A stretch of 64,000 nucleotides of DNA from Ruegeria lacuscaerulensis. GTDB taxonomy: Bacteria > Pseudomonadota > Alphaproteobacteria > Rhodobacterales > Rhodobacteraceae. The position numbers and the translations under genes are program-made. The notes beneath the pieces were generated by a model. It made no database searches, had not been told where the DNA came from, and saw only the letters and a program-made list of their open reading frames with translations. The stretch lies in the NCBI RefSeq assembly GCF_013034685.1, contig NZ_WQGO01000008.1:1-64000 (forward strand), read 5' to 3'. Positions within the stretch are counted from its first letter, which is position 1, and each line of letters starts with the position of its first letter. Shown here in pieces: positions 26,323 to 34,395 of the stretch.

Positions 26323-27945
26323 TTAGCTTGCAGCCTTAATCATGTCGGCGGCTTTTTCGGCGATCATCATGGTTGGCGCATTGGTATTGCCCGAGATCAG
26401 GTTCGGCATGATCGACGCATCGACTACGCGCAGCCCCTCAAGCCCACGTACCCGCAGCTGCGGATCAACCACGGCCATGTCATCGGTGCCCATTTTGCAG
26501 GTGCCAACCGGGTGATAGATCGTGTCTGCGCGCGATCGGATGTGCTGTTCCCAATCCGCGTCTGTCTTTGCGTTTTCGGTGCCGAACATCTCTTTCTTGC
26601 GGTATTTCGCCAGCGCCGGAGTCTCAAGAATCTCGCGCGTCAGTTTCGCGCCTTTGATCATCGTTTCGAGATCACGGTCATCGGCCAAAAAGGCAGGGTC
26701 AATGGCGGGCATGGCAAAAGGATCGGCGCTGTTCAGCGTGACCGAGCCCCGGCTTTCGGGGCGCAGTTTGCAGACATGGCAGCTGAAGCCGTAGCCATAG
26801 TGCAGCTTGCGCGAGTGATCATCGACCAGCGCAATTGTGAAATGAAGCTGCACGTCGGGGCGATCCAGATCAGGCGAGGTTTTCAGAAAAGCCGCGCCTT
26901 CTGCAAAGCAGGTGGCTGCCATCGACACGCCGGTTTTGCGCCAGCGGTTTATGTGACCCATCAGCTTCATGCCGCCCAAAAGGCCAATGCCGAAATTGTC
27001 GGTATCAGCCGATTTGTAGGCCAGCGTGAAGTCCATGTGATCCTGCAAGTTTTTGCCCACACCGGGAAGGTTGTGTCGCACCTCGATCCCGTGCTTTTCA
27101 AGATCTGCCGGGTCACCAATGCCGGACAGTTGCAGCAACTGAGGTGTCTTCAGCGCACCGCTGCACAGCAAGACCTCGCGCGTGGCTTTGACCTCGATAT
27201 CGCGGCCTTTGCCATTTTCCTTGTAAACCACACCTGTCGCGCGTTTGCCGTCAAAGGTCAGACCTTTGGCATGCGCCTTGGTGATCACAGTCAGGTTCGG
27301 CCTGTCCATGATCGGGAACAGATAGGCCGCCGCGGCCGAGCACCGCTCGCCATTCTTGGCTTTGTCGTGGAACTGCGTGACCTGATAATAGCCAACGCCC
27401 TCATTGTCGCCGGTGTTGAAGTCCTCGCGCTCGCGAATCTGCAATTGCTTAGCGGCTTCGATAAAGTCCCGCGTCACCGGGCGAGATTCTTTCTGGTCCG
27501 AAACCTGCAGCGGACCAGCCCCACCATGCATATCGTCGCCGCCACGCTCGTTATTTTCTGATCGTTTGAAATAGGGAAGAACACTGTCCCAATCCCAGCC
27601 TTCGCAGCCCAGATTCGCCCATTCGTCATAATCCTCGCGCTGACCGCGCACGTACAACATGGCGTTGATCGCGCTGGACCCGCCCAGAACCTTACCGCGC
27701 GGCTGATACCCCTTACGGCCATTCAGCCCCGGCTGCTCGACGGTTTCAAAAGTCCAGTTGTTGATCTTGAATGGCTTACCCGGAAGCATGGCCACAACAG
27801 CGGCCGGCATGCGAACCAATATGCTGTCTCCGTTGCCGCCGCCCGCCTCAAGCAGGCACACGCTTACATTCGGATCTTCCGACAGACGGTTGGCCAGCAC
27901 ACACCCTGCTGATCCCCCACCAACAATCACGTAGTCAAACTGCAT
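26323..27945 (-). CDS. GMC-family FAD alcohol dehydrogenase (choline dehydrogenase/AlkJ-like)
   Basis: A 540-residue GMC oxidoreductase: FAD motif VIVGGGSAGCVLANRLSED at the N terminus, the GMC signature RGKVLGGSSAINAMLYVRG, and the C-terminal active-site HPVGTCKMG with His and a later Asn (GNTNAPTMMIAEKAADM). The ATG at 27945 follows GGAGGAATGCG. These enzymes oxidise primary alcohols to aldehydes and pass electrons to quinones. Given the acyl-CoA ligase downstream and a hydroxylase-type gene upstream, an aliphatic or aryl alcohol is more likely than choline, but choline cannot be excluded. Confidence 0.9.
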   Translation of the reverse strand: MQFDYVIVGGGSAGCVLANRLSEDPNVSVCLLEAGGGNGDSILVRMPAAVVAMLPGKPFKINNWTFETVEQPGLNGRKGYQPRGKVLGGSSAINAMLYVRGQREDYDEWANLGCEGWDWDSVLPYFKRSENNERGGDDMHGGAGPLQVSDQKESRPVTRDFIEAAKQLQIREREDFNTGDNEGVGYYQVTQFHDKAKNGERCSAAAAYLFPIMDRPNLTVITKAHAKGLTFDGKRATGVVYKENGKGRDIEVKATREVLLCSGALKTPQLLQLSGIGDPADLEKHGIEVRHNLPGVGKNLQDHMDFTLAYKSADTDNFGIGLLGGMKLMGHINRWRKTGVSMAATCFAEGAAFLKTSPDLDRPDVQLHFTIALVDDHSRKLHYGYGFSCHVCKLRPESRGSVTLNSADPFAMPAIDPAFLADDRDLETMIKGAKLTREILETPALAKYRKKEMFGTENAKTDADWEQHIRSRADTIYHPVGTCKMGTDDMAVVDPQLRVRGLEGLRVVDASIMPNLISGNTNAPTMMIAEKAADMIKAAS

Positions 27946-28069
27946 CGCATTCCTCCCTGTCACCAAAATGGCCAAAGGGCTCGCTTCGCAATAGCGTCGC
28001 ATCGGTCAATTGTTTGACACTTTCGGCCAAAGATGCGCCCTGATGAACAATCGGCGTTTGATTTGCTGG

Positions 28070-29014
28070 TTATTCCGAGCAGTAGCTATCCACCATGCGA
28101 GCGAATTCAGTGGAAACCCAATCGTTGAGTTCGAGAGCTTGGGGCGTTTGCGGAGCGCTGTCTTCCATGGCGTGAAAAACACCGTGGAATGTGCGGAAAG
28201 TTACGCTGCAAGCCGCTCGCTTCATGCGATCGGCCATCTCCTCGGCTTCGGCCTGCAAGATGTCCAGATCACCCACGTAACCAAGGCTAGGTGGCAGACC
28301 GGACACATCTTTGGCGCGCGCCGGAACAGCGTAGGGCGAGATATCGTACCGCTTTTGCGTTCGTAGTTCTCGCAGCAACAAATGCCAGGCGAGCACCCCG
28401 TGTTCGCGCGTCCATGTGATCTTGTTCTTTGGCAGCTTTGTCCAGTTGGATGCGCGGTCATCGATCATTGGATAAAAAGGCATCATGAACGCGATCTTTG
28501 CGTCTCCGGAATCCCGCGCGCGCAACGCCGTCGACAGGACCAGCCCACCGCCCGAACTGTTCCCGGCCAGGATGAGGTTGTCCGCATCGCCGCCCAATTG
28601 CTTGGCATGATCACGCACCCAGAGCAGCGTATCATAGCAATCGTCATGCCCTGCTGGGTAAGGTGCCTCAATCGATAGCCGGAATGCTGGTGCTACGATG
28701 ATGCAGGGGCGCGACGCCATCAGGCGTTGAAATAGTGCATGATGGCGTTCCGGCCAGCCTGTCGCGTATCCACCACCATGGAAGAACACCACAATGGGCA
28801 GCGGACCCTTGCAATTGGTGGGCTTGTAGATACGTACACGAACTTCACCGGTTCCATCCCGGCGCGGAATCATGACCGTTTCGTTGACCGCGTTTTCAAG
28901 CTGTTTTTCCGCTGCTTTCTTTCTGCCGCGGGCTGAGATTTTGAGCCCCGTTGGACTTTTGATGAGCCACATGGCCACCCGTTGACCAAAAGGGCGCGGG
29001 TCTGATTTAGGCAT
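28070..29014 (-). CDS. Alpha/beta hydrolase (HSL-type esterase)
   Basis: A 314-residue esterase of the hormone-sensitive-lipase family. It has the HGGG oxyanion motif in VVFFHGGGYATG, the nucleophile in GNSSGGGL, the acid in GDLDILQAE and the His in FHGVFHAM. The family hydrolyses short to medium acyl esters. It shares direction with the GMC, ligase and symporter genes but is separated from the GMC gene by about 125 bases, so it may have its own promoter. Probably cytoplasmic because no signal peptide is visible. Confidence 0.88.
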   Translation of the reverse strand: MPKSDPRPFGQRVAMWLIKSPTGLKISARGRKKAAEKQLENAVNETVMIPRRDGTGEVRVRIYKPTNCKGPLPIVVFFHGGGYATGWPERHHALFQRLMASRPCIIVAPAFRLSIEAPYPAGHDDCYDTLLWVRDHAKQLGGDADNLILAGNSSGGGLVLSTALRARDSGDAKIAFMMPFYPMIDDRASNWTKLPKNKITWTREHGVLAWHLLLRELRTQKRYDISPYAVPARAKDVSGLPPSLGYVGDLDILQAEAEEMADRMKRAACSVTFRTFHGVFHAMEDSAPQTPQALELNDWVSTEFARMVDSYCSE

Positions 29015-29094
29015 AGGAGATCCTGAATTTTCAAACGCTCAGCAATACTTAGGCGACGGGCAATTCCCCGCCGCCTTAAACTGCGACTGCTCGG

Positions 29095-29811
29095 TTACTG
29101 AGGCTGCGGGTTCGCACCACTATCCGATGGTTTCTGCTGGTCATTTGCGTCGAAATAGAGCGTGCCGAAAATCCAATCGAACAAGGGCAGAGTGATGTTG
29201 AAGTTGCCCTCAACCATCACGTCGCGATTGTGATGCACAGTGTGAAACAAACGCAGGTACGTCCAGCCGGGGATAAGTCGGAAAATGCGTTCGGTGACCG
29301 AACCACGCTGCAGGTGGTAGCTAAAATGCAGGACTTCATACAGCAGATAGCAAGAGGTCATCGTGATGAAGAACAGATAGCCGTAGTTACCCCCAAAGAG
29401 GAAGTAGGACACCAGACCTCCGGGGATTGAAATTGCCACCGTGGTCAGAACGAGCAGATAGATCGGGAAGATCACGACGCGCCAATCCAGGACCATCTGA
29501 TATTCCATGTCCGTATCCACGAAAAAGGTGTGATGGTCGCCTGTGTGACGCTGATAAAACAGCTTGAAAAGCTTTGTTTTGTGATGCCCCCAATAGTTAT
29601 GAGATGCCCACTCACCCAGATTATAGGCGACATAGGTCGCGACAACGAACCAAAGTTGGTAGAGCTTAAAATCCACCAGTTTGGTCGTACCCCACCAGAT
29701 CAAAGATCCTGCGCCGATCACAACGACAGACAGGTGCAGCAGACCGCTGTAGTTTGGGCTTACGCCCGCGCGGTACTTGGCTCGAAACTTCTCTCTTGCT
29801 TCATCATTCAT
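29095..29811 (-). CDS. Sterol desaturase / fatty acid hydroxylase family protein
   Basis: A 238-residue membrane protein with four or five hydrophobic spans and the histidine clusters of this di-iron family: HNYWGHH, RHTGDHH and FHTVHHNRD. Members hydroxylate or desaturate lipids, sterols and carotenoids using O2. The ATG at 29811 follows AGGGAGGACCC; an upstream in-frame codon is less well placed. Together with the esterase, GMC dehydrogenase and acyl-CoA ligase it could start an oxidative route for a hydrophobic substrate (inference). It is divergent from a LysR gene. Confidence 0.87.
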   Translation of the reverse strand: MNDEAREKFRAKYRAGVSPNYSGLLHLSVVVIGAGSLIWWGTTKLVDFKLYQLWFVVATYVAYNLGEWASHNYWGHHKTKLFKLFYQRHTGDHHTFFVDTDMEYQMVLDWRVVIFPIYLLVLTTVAISIPGGLVSYFLFGGNYGYLFFITMTSCYLLYEVLHFSYHLQRGSVTERIFRLIPGWTYLRLFHTVHHNRDVMVEGNFNITLPLFDWIFGTLYFDANDQQKPSDSGANPQPQ

Positions 29812-29860
29812 AACTGGGTCCTCCCTAACCAAAAGTTGCCAGTCAGAATATGCAGATTTG

Positions 29861-29880
29861 ATATAGCTTCTAATTTATAT
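29861..29880. promoter_or_regulatory. Possible LysR operator between divergent genes
   Basis: An imperfect inverted repeat, ATATA-N10-TATAT, lies in the AT-rich 108-base gap between the hydroxylase gene and the LysR gene. Position and symmetry fit a LysR box, but AT-rich sequence produces such repeats by chance. Confidence 0.3.
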
Positions 29881-29919
29881 TACTTAAGGATATTATCACT
29901 CTGGGAAATAACTAAGCTA

Positions 29920-30858
29920 ATGCTAAGAAATCACGACCTGAATCTGCTTCCAGTCTTCGATATTTTGATGCGAGAACAGCACTTGTCCAAGGCAGCAGAG
30001 CGTCTGAACATGAGTCAACCTGCTGTCAGCAACGCGCTCAAACGACTGAGACAGGGATTCGATGACGAGTTGTTTGTACGCACCGGTCGAGGTCTAAAGC
30101 CGACGCAACGCGCACTTGATCTGCATGCCAAGGTTGCCCCTGCGCTCGTACAGATCAGAAGCAGTTTCGAAGACCAGGAGTTTTCTGCAGAGACGTTTTC
30201 CCGAACCATCGATGTCTCGATGAATCATGCAGTCGAACACATCTGGGGGCCCGTATTGATGAGGGAAGCCCGAAAGCAGGCGCCAAATCTAAAGTGGAGG
30301 GTACATCCAGATTACCTGGATGAAATTCCTGTGCGTCTCAAGGATGGAAGATTGGGATACGCGGTTGACTACACGCCTATGCCGGAAGACCACTTTGACT
30401 CGCTGCTGATATTGCGTGAGTCGCTTACGCTTATCAGTGCCGCCGATCATCCATGCGCAAAAACAGGAGTGTCGCTGGAAGAGTTTCAAACGCTGGCACA
30501 TGTGTCGCTGGTGCGAAGGTTTGGTATTGTTCGCAGCCAGAACAGTCGACGAACTACCCCTTTGGAGTTTTTGTTGGGAAACTCGCTTCCGGCTCGCAAT
30601 ATCGCTCTGCAAATGTCGAGTTTTGTTTCCATCCCTGAAGTCGTTGCCGCAACCGACCTTATTGCTGTAGTCCCCACCCGTTTGGCCCGACCCTTGGTCG
30701 ACGCCGGTTCGCTGGTTTCGCACAACCTTCCGTTCGACTATCCAGAAATCGAGGTGCGCCTATACTGGCACAAAAGCCGAAACACTGATCCGGGTCACGG
30801 GTGGCTTGTAGACTTACTGGCGCGATCAGCGGCAACGCTTGCAGAAACCAACAATTGA
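29920..30858 (+). CDS. LysR-family regulator, NodD/SyrM-like
   Basis: A 312-residue LysR protein with the helix-turn-helix LSKAAERLNMSQPAVSNALK after NHDLNLLPVFDILM, an opening typical of the NodD/NahR/PcpR-like branch that often responds to aromatic compounds. The ATG at 29920 is chosen because it starts the conserved domain; the frame stays open upstream across the opposite-strand gene, which is a coincidence. Base composition is visibly AT-richer than the flanking catabolic genes. It is divergent from the hydroxylase gene and probably controls it. Confidence 0.88.
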   Translation: MLRNHDLNLLPVFDILMREQHLSKAAERLNMSQPAVSNALKRLRQGFDDELFVRTGRGLKPTQRALDLHAKVAPALVQIRSSFEDQEFSAETFSRTIDVSMNHAVEHIWGPVLMREARKQAPNLKWRVHPDYLDEIPVRLKDGRLGYAVDYTPMPEDHFDSLLILRESLTLISAADHPCAKTGVSLEEFQTLAHVSLVRRFGIVRSQNSRRTTPLEFLLGNSLPARNIALQMSSFVSIPEVVAATDLIAVVPTRLARPLVDAGSLVSHNLPFDYPEIEVRLYWHKSRNTDPGHGWLVDLLARSAATLAETNN

Positions 30859-30869
30859 CGTTGCCACTG

Positions 30870-31913
30870 TTAGCACGTCAGTTTGTTGTCTCCATATCGG
30901 GATGAATGTTTCAAACTGCCGGGCGAGTAGCCGTATTTTTTGGTAAAGGCTCTTACGAAGCTGGATGGCTCCGAATAGCCGGTTCTCCAAGCGACGGTTG
31001 AAACATCCAGGCCGGCCGTGCTCAGTAACTCATGCCCAATTGCCAGTTTCGCCTCTGTCTGGATCTTTCTGAAACTTGTCCCCTCCTTGGCAAGACGACG
31101 GCGCAACGTGCGTTCACTTGTCCCTAGCTTTGAAGCGATTGAAACGATTGTTGGATCGTTGTTGATTTCCAACAAAGTGGCTTCGCGGACTTGCGCCGTC
31201 ATTTCCGGAATATCGGAGTTTTCCAGGTTTAGTAGGCTTCGGCATTGCCTCAGGCAATTCTCCATCGTTGCTGGGTTGTGCTGCGGCAAGGGCATATCAA
31301 GAAGCTTTTGGGGGAGGATGATCGAGTTTCTCCGACAACTCAGCGTGACGCTGATTCCGAGTTCAGTTTTTATTGCGGACGCGACCGCCGGATTATCCAG
31401 CGTGGTTTCAAAGACCACGCGCGACATAGAAAACCTGGGCAGAAACTGCGAGGTGAAGTTGCTAACAACCGTCAGGTGCCTTTCCAGCACAAAACTCTCG
31501 ACTGCCTTTGGCAGACCGCTGATATCCAAATTTAGGGCAGGTGGATCTTCGAGCTCGTTTAGACGCAATCGGGCGATCACGAACGACAGGTTCGCGAAAT
31601 CTATAGCCGTTTTTAGTCCAGCACGAAGAGTTGGGCTGCTCAAAATAGCATATCCCCAAATGCCAAAGACTTCGGGTCTGTAGCGGCGACCAATTTCAAT
31701 TCCCATTCCAGGGCGGTCAGGCGCGTACTTGATGAAATTTTCTATCGCCGCAACTTCTTGCCCAAGCGTCACAGTCGCCTCGTTCTGGTAGAGATCGAAA
31801 GTGACCAGCCCGGTATCCTCCAGGCATTGTTCGGGAGTTACACCATATTTTGCTGCTTCCTCGCACAGGATGCGGATGCTGCCCGGTGATCGTTTCAGGG
31901 ACGCGTTTTGCAT
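30870..31913 (-). CDS. AraC-family regulator with arabinose-binding-like domain
   Basis: A 347-residue regulator of the OruR/ArgR-like AraC group. It has a long N-terminal ligand domain (residues 1-230, with PDRPGMGIEIGRRYRPEVFG and GIWGYAILSSPTLRAGL) and a C-terminal double helix-turn-helix (VSIASKLGTSERTLRRRLAKEG and the WRTGYSEPSSFVRAFTKKYG signature). It converges on the LysR gene with an 11-base gap and is divergent from the tautomerase-led operon, so it is the best candidate for controlling that operon. The composition is AT-richer than the neighbouring operon. Confidence 0.9.
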   Translation of the reverse strand: MQNASLKRSPGSIRILCEEAAKYGVTPEQCLEDTGLVTFDLYQNEATVTLGQEVAAIENFIKYAPDRPGMGIEIGRRYRPEVFGIWGYAILSSPTLRAGLKTAIDFANLSFVIARLRLNELEDPPALNLDISGLPKAVESFVLERHLTVVSNFTSQFLPRFSMSRVVFETTLDNPAVASAIKTELGISVTLSCRRNSIILPQKLLDMPLPQHNPATMENCLRQCRSLLNLENSDIPEMTAQVREATLLEINNDPTIVSIASKLGTSERTLRRRLAKEGTSFRKIQTEAKLAIGHELLSTAGLDVSTVAWRTGYSEPSSFVRAFTKKYGYSPGSLKHSSRYGDNKLTC

Positions 31914-32015
31914 GTTTTGAACCTAAACACTGTGGCCGATAATGTCAAAAAGATGTCCGCTGCCATCATCGAAAATTGATCCCCAAAAACCGAAATTACC
32001 GGGCAGGAGGATGTT

Positions 32016-32465
32016 ATGCGATCACTCATTGCCATTCAGGAAGGTCAGATCTCACTCGAGCAGATCAAAGCGCTCGAGGAAGTCGTGCGCAAGCTTTATG
32101 TCGAGCACGTATGCGACGACAAACTGACGATCATCTGGAACGTCGCTGCCAAACAGCACACGATCACAGATCGCCGTTGGTCACGCTCGTCGACTGTCTC
32201 GATGGAAGTGCCGGACGGGTTTGAAACGCAACGCCGCGAAGCCTTCATGCTGGAGGTCGATAGATGCTGGCGCAAAATCACCGGTCAGCACCCGGATCAG
32301 GTGTCTGTGGGTGCATTCGACCAGTCCCGTTATGGCGACATTCTGAAAGGCAACCTGACACGCTTGTCGCCTTGGGGACGCTTTACCTATCTGTTCAAAC
32401 TGTTTTCGCGCGCGATGATCTCAAAAATGCGCCACGGCGTGCTGATCACGCAATTCAATCAATAG
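32016..32465 (+). CDS. Tautomerase-superfamily-like protein lacking the N-terminal proline
   Basis: A 149-residue protein whose layout resembles the tautomerase (MIF/cis-CaaD) superfamily: an opening beta strand RSLIAIQEG, a helix EQIKALEEVVRKLYVE, a strand KLTIIWNV, and the late HPDQVSVGAFDQS. Residue 2 is Arg instead of the catalytic Pro, so it cannot use the usual Pro-1 chemistry. The start follows GGGCAGGAGGATGTT. It is the first gene of a plus-strand operon and is 13 bases from a Pro-1 tautomerase gene, so a non-catalytic partner in a hetero-oligomer is a reasonable hypothesis. Family placement is tentative. Confidence 0.6.
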   Translation: MRSLIAIQEGQISLEQIKALEEVVRKLYVEHVCDDKLTIIWNVAAKQHTITDRRWSRSSTVSMEVPDGFETQRREAFMLEVDRCWRKITGQHPDQVSVGAFDQSRYGDILKGNLTRLSPWGRFTYLFKLFSRAMISKMRHGVLITQFNQ

Positions 32466-32478
32466 GAGAGGAATTGAT

Positions 32479-32907
32479 ATGCCGCTCTATACTCTTGCAT
32501 CCAAGAAACCTTTCCCCGAGCAGATCCGATTTGACATCGCGCAGGTCATCACCGATGTGCATTGCGGCCTAACTGGCGCGCCGTCCGAGTTCGTGAACGT
32601 CGTTTTCATGACCGGCTACGGCATGCGACGCGGAACTGTTTTGGGCGTGAACGGCAACGTCCGCATGGGCGGAGACCGGACCGCTGGTCTCTATGAAAAA
32701 CTGAACGAGCAGATGCACACGCGTATCTCCGAGGCGGCCCAGCTGGAAAAAAGCAAGGTGCTGGTCACGCTGATCGGCATCGAATCTAACTGGGTGGTCG
32801 AAGGCGGTATGGTTCTGCCCTTCCCAGGCGACGAAGCCGACTGGCTTGAGCGCAAGAACGCCACCCATGCCGCAATGGGGATTGGCCCCGTAACTGATTA
32901 CATTTAA
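32479..32907 (+). CDS. Tautomerase, cis-3-chloroacrylate dehalogenase-like subgroup
   Basis: A 142-residue protein starting M-P-L-Y, so Met removal exposes the catalytic Pro-1. The segment VITDVHCGLTGAPSEFV aligns with cis-CaaD/Cg10062 including the conserved His (residue 27 counting Pro as 1), and the Glu in WVVEGGMVLPFPGDEADWL matches their active-site Glu. Two arginines (61 and 66) lie near the substrate-binding pair but with different spacing, and the active-site Tyr is not evident. Hydrolytic or tautomerase chemistry on an unsaturated acid or ketone is likely; actual dehalogenation is unproven. The start follows AGGAGAGGAATTGAT. Confidence 0.8.
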   Translation: MPLYTLASKKPFPEQIRFDIAQVITDVHCGLTGAPSEFVNVVFMTGYGMRRGTVLGVNGNVRMGGDRTAGLYEKLNEQMHTRISEAAQLEKSKVLVTLIGIESNWVVEGGMVLPFPGDEADWLERKNATHAAMGIGPVTDYI

Positions 32908-32925
32908 ATCCAGGAGGGTTTAACA

Positions 32926-34389
32926 ATGTCCGCACCGCACCTGACACCCGTTAAATCGGAAACGCCTGATCTCGAGGCTCTGCTTCTGGCTCAGAAAAAG
33001 GCCTATCTGGCCGATCCCATGCCCGACCGGGCGGCTCGGGTGCGGCGTCTGGACAAGCTGCACAACGCGCTGATCGACAACAAGGCGCGCATCATCGCGG
33101 CGGTCAGCAAGGATTTCTCGAACCGCTCGGCGGCTGAAACCGAACTGGCCGAGATCATGCCGCTGCTGGACGGTATCGCCTTTTACCGCAAGCGCCTGCG
33201 CAAGTTCATGAAACCGCAGCGCCGCCACGCGCCGCTGACCCTGATGCCTGCCAGCATTCAGGTGCAATATCAGCCCGTGGGCGTGGTTGGCATCGTGGTG
33301 CCGTGGAACTTCCCGATCTTCCTGGCCCTGTCGCCGCTGGTAGGCGCGCTGGCCGCGGGCAACCGCGCGATGCTGAAATCGTCGGAATTCGCACCGGCCT
33401 CGGGTGATCTGTTGAAAGAAATCATCGCAGATATCTTCTCTGAGGACGAAGTAACCGTTGTCACCGGTGGTGTCGAGGTCGCGACTGAGTTCACCAAGTT
33501 GCCGTTCGACCATCTGGTGTTCACCGGTTCGACTCAGGTCGGCAAGATCGTGATGAAGGCCGCTGCCGACAACCTGACGCCGGTTACGCTGGAGCTGGGT
33601 GGCAAATCGCCGGTCATCATCCACAAGGACTTCCCGATTGATGAAGCCGCCAGCCGGATTGCATTCGGCAAAGGCATCAATGCCGGTCAGGTCTGCGTGT
33701 CGCCCGATTACATCCTGTGCCCGCGCGACAAGGTGAACGCCTTTTGCACCGCGTTTGCGGATTCGATGAGCAAAGCCTACCCGACCCTGCGCGACAATCA
33801 GGACTATACGGCGATCATCACCGACCGTCAGAAGACCCGCCTGGAAGGCTATCTGAAAGACGCCGAGGCAAAAGGTGCCGAGCTGATCACCATCAACCCC
33901 AAGGGTGAGCATTTCAACGACACGCGCAAGATGCCGATGACCCTGATCCTGGGCGCGACTGACGAGATGCTGGTGCTGCGCGAAGAGATATTTGGCCCGA
34001 TCCTGCCGGTGATCCCCTACGACTCGATTGATGAAGCTGTGGCTTACGTCAATGACCGCCCGCGTCCGCTGGCCTTCTACTACTTCGATTGGGATAAGAG
34101 CCGCGCCAATGACATTCTGGCCCGCACCCATGCGGGTGGTGCCTGCATCAACGACACCATGTCTCATGTGATGGCCGATGACATCCCGTTCGGCGGCATC
34201 GGTCCGTCGGGCATGGGTCACTATCACGGTGAAGAAGGCTTCCGCAATTTCTCGAAGGCCAAAGGCGTGGTCCGCAAGGGCCGCATCAATGCCACCGCAT
34301 TTGTTGCCCCGCCCTGGGACAACTTCATGTTCAACAGCCTGAAAAAGCTTCAGGCGATGCGCTTCCGGCGCCGCAATATTCAGGAGTAA
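32926..34389 (+). CDS. Aldehyde dehydrogenase, coniferyl aldehyde dehydrogenase-like
   Basis: A 487-residue NAD(P)-dependent aldehyde dehydrogenase. Visible sites are VVPWNFPIFLAL, FTGSTQVGK, E223 in LELGGKSP and the nucleophile C257 in GINAGQVC. The shape of PWNFP, INAGQVCVSPDY and ISHV-like MSHVMADD matches the coniferyl aldehyde dehydrogenase branch. It converts an aldehyde to the acid. It lies 18 bases after the tautomerase gene with AGGAGGGTTTAAC before the ATG. With the GMC dehydrogenase and acyl-CoA ligase it completes alcohol to aldehyde to acid to acyl-CoA. Confidence 0.92.
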   Translation: MSAPHLTPVKSETPDLEALLLAQKKAYLADPMPDRAARVRRLDKLHNALIDNKARIIAAVSKDFSNRSAAETELAEIMPLLDGIAFYRKRLRKFMKPQRRHAPLTLMPASIQVQYQPVGVVGIVVPWNFPIFLALSPLVGALAAGNRAMLKSSEFAPASGDLLKEIIADIFSEDEVTVVTGGVEVATEFTKLPFDHLVFTGSTQVGKIVMKAAADNLTPVTLELGGKSPVIIHKDFPIDEAASRIAFGKGINAGQVCVSPDYILCPRDKVNAFCTAFADSMSKAYPTLRDNQDYTAIITDRQKTRLEGYLKDAEAKGAELITINPKGEHFNDTRKMPMTLILGATDEMLVLREEIFGPILPVIPYDSIDEAVAYVNDRPRPLAFYYFDWDKSRANDILARTHAGGACINDTMSHVMADDIPFGGIGPSGMGHYHGEEGFRNFSKAKGVVRKGRINATAFVAPPWDNFMFNSLKKLQAMRFRRRNIQE

Positions 34390-34395
34390 AGACCA

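Noticed and set aside
25390..27561. A 723-codon plus-strand open frame
   Set aside because: It lies opposite the acyl-CoA ligase and GMC dehydrogenase genes, crosses their intergenic gap and shows no domain; a GC-driven shadow.
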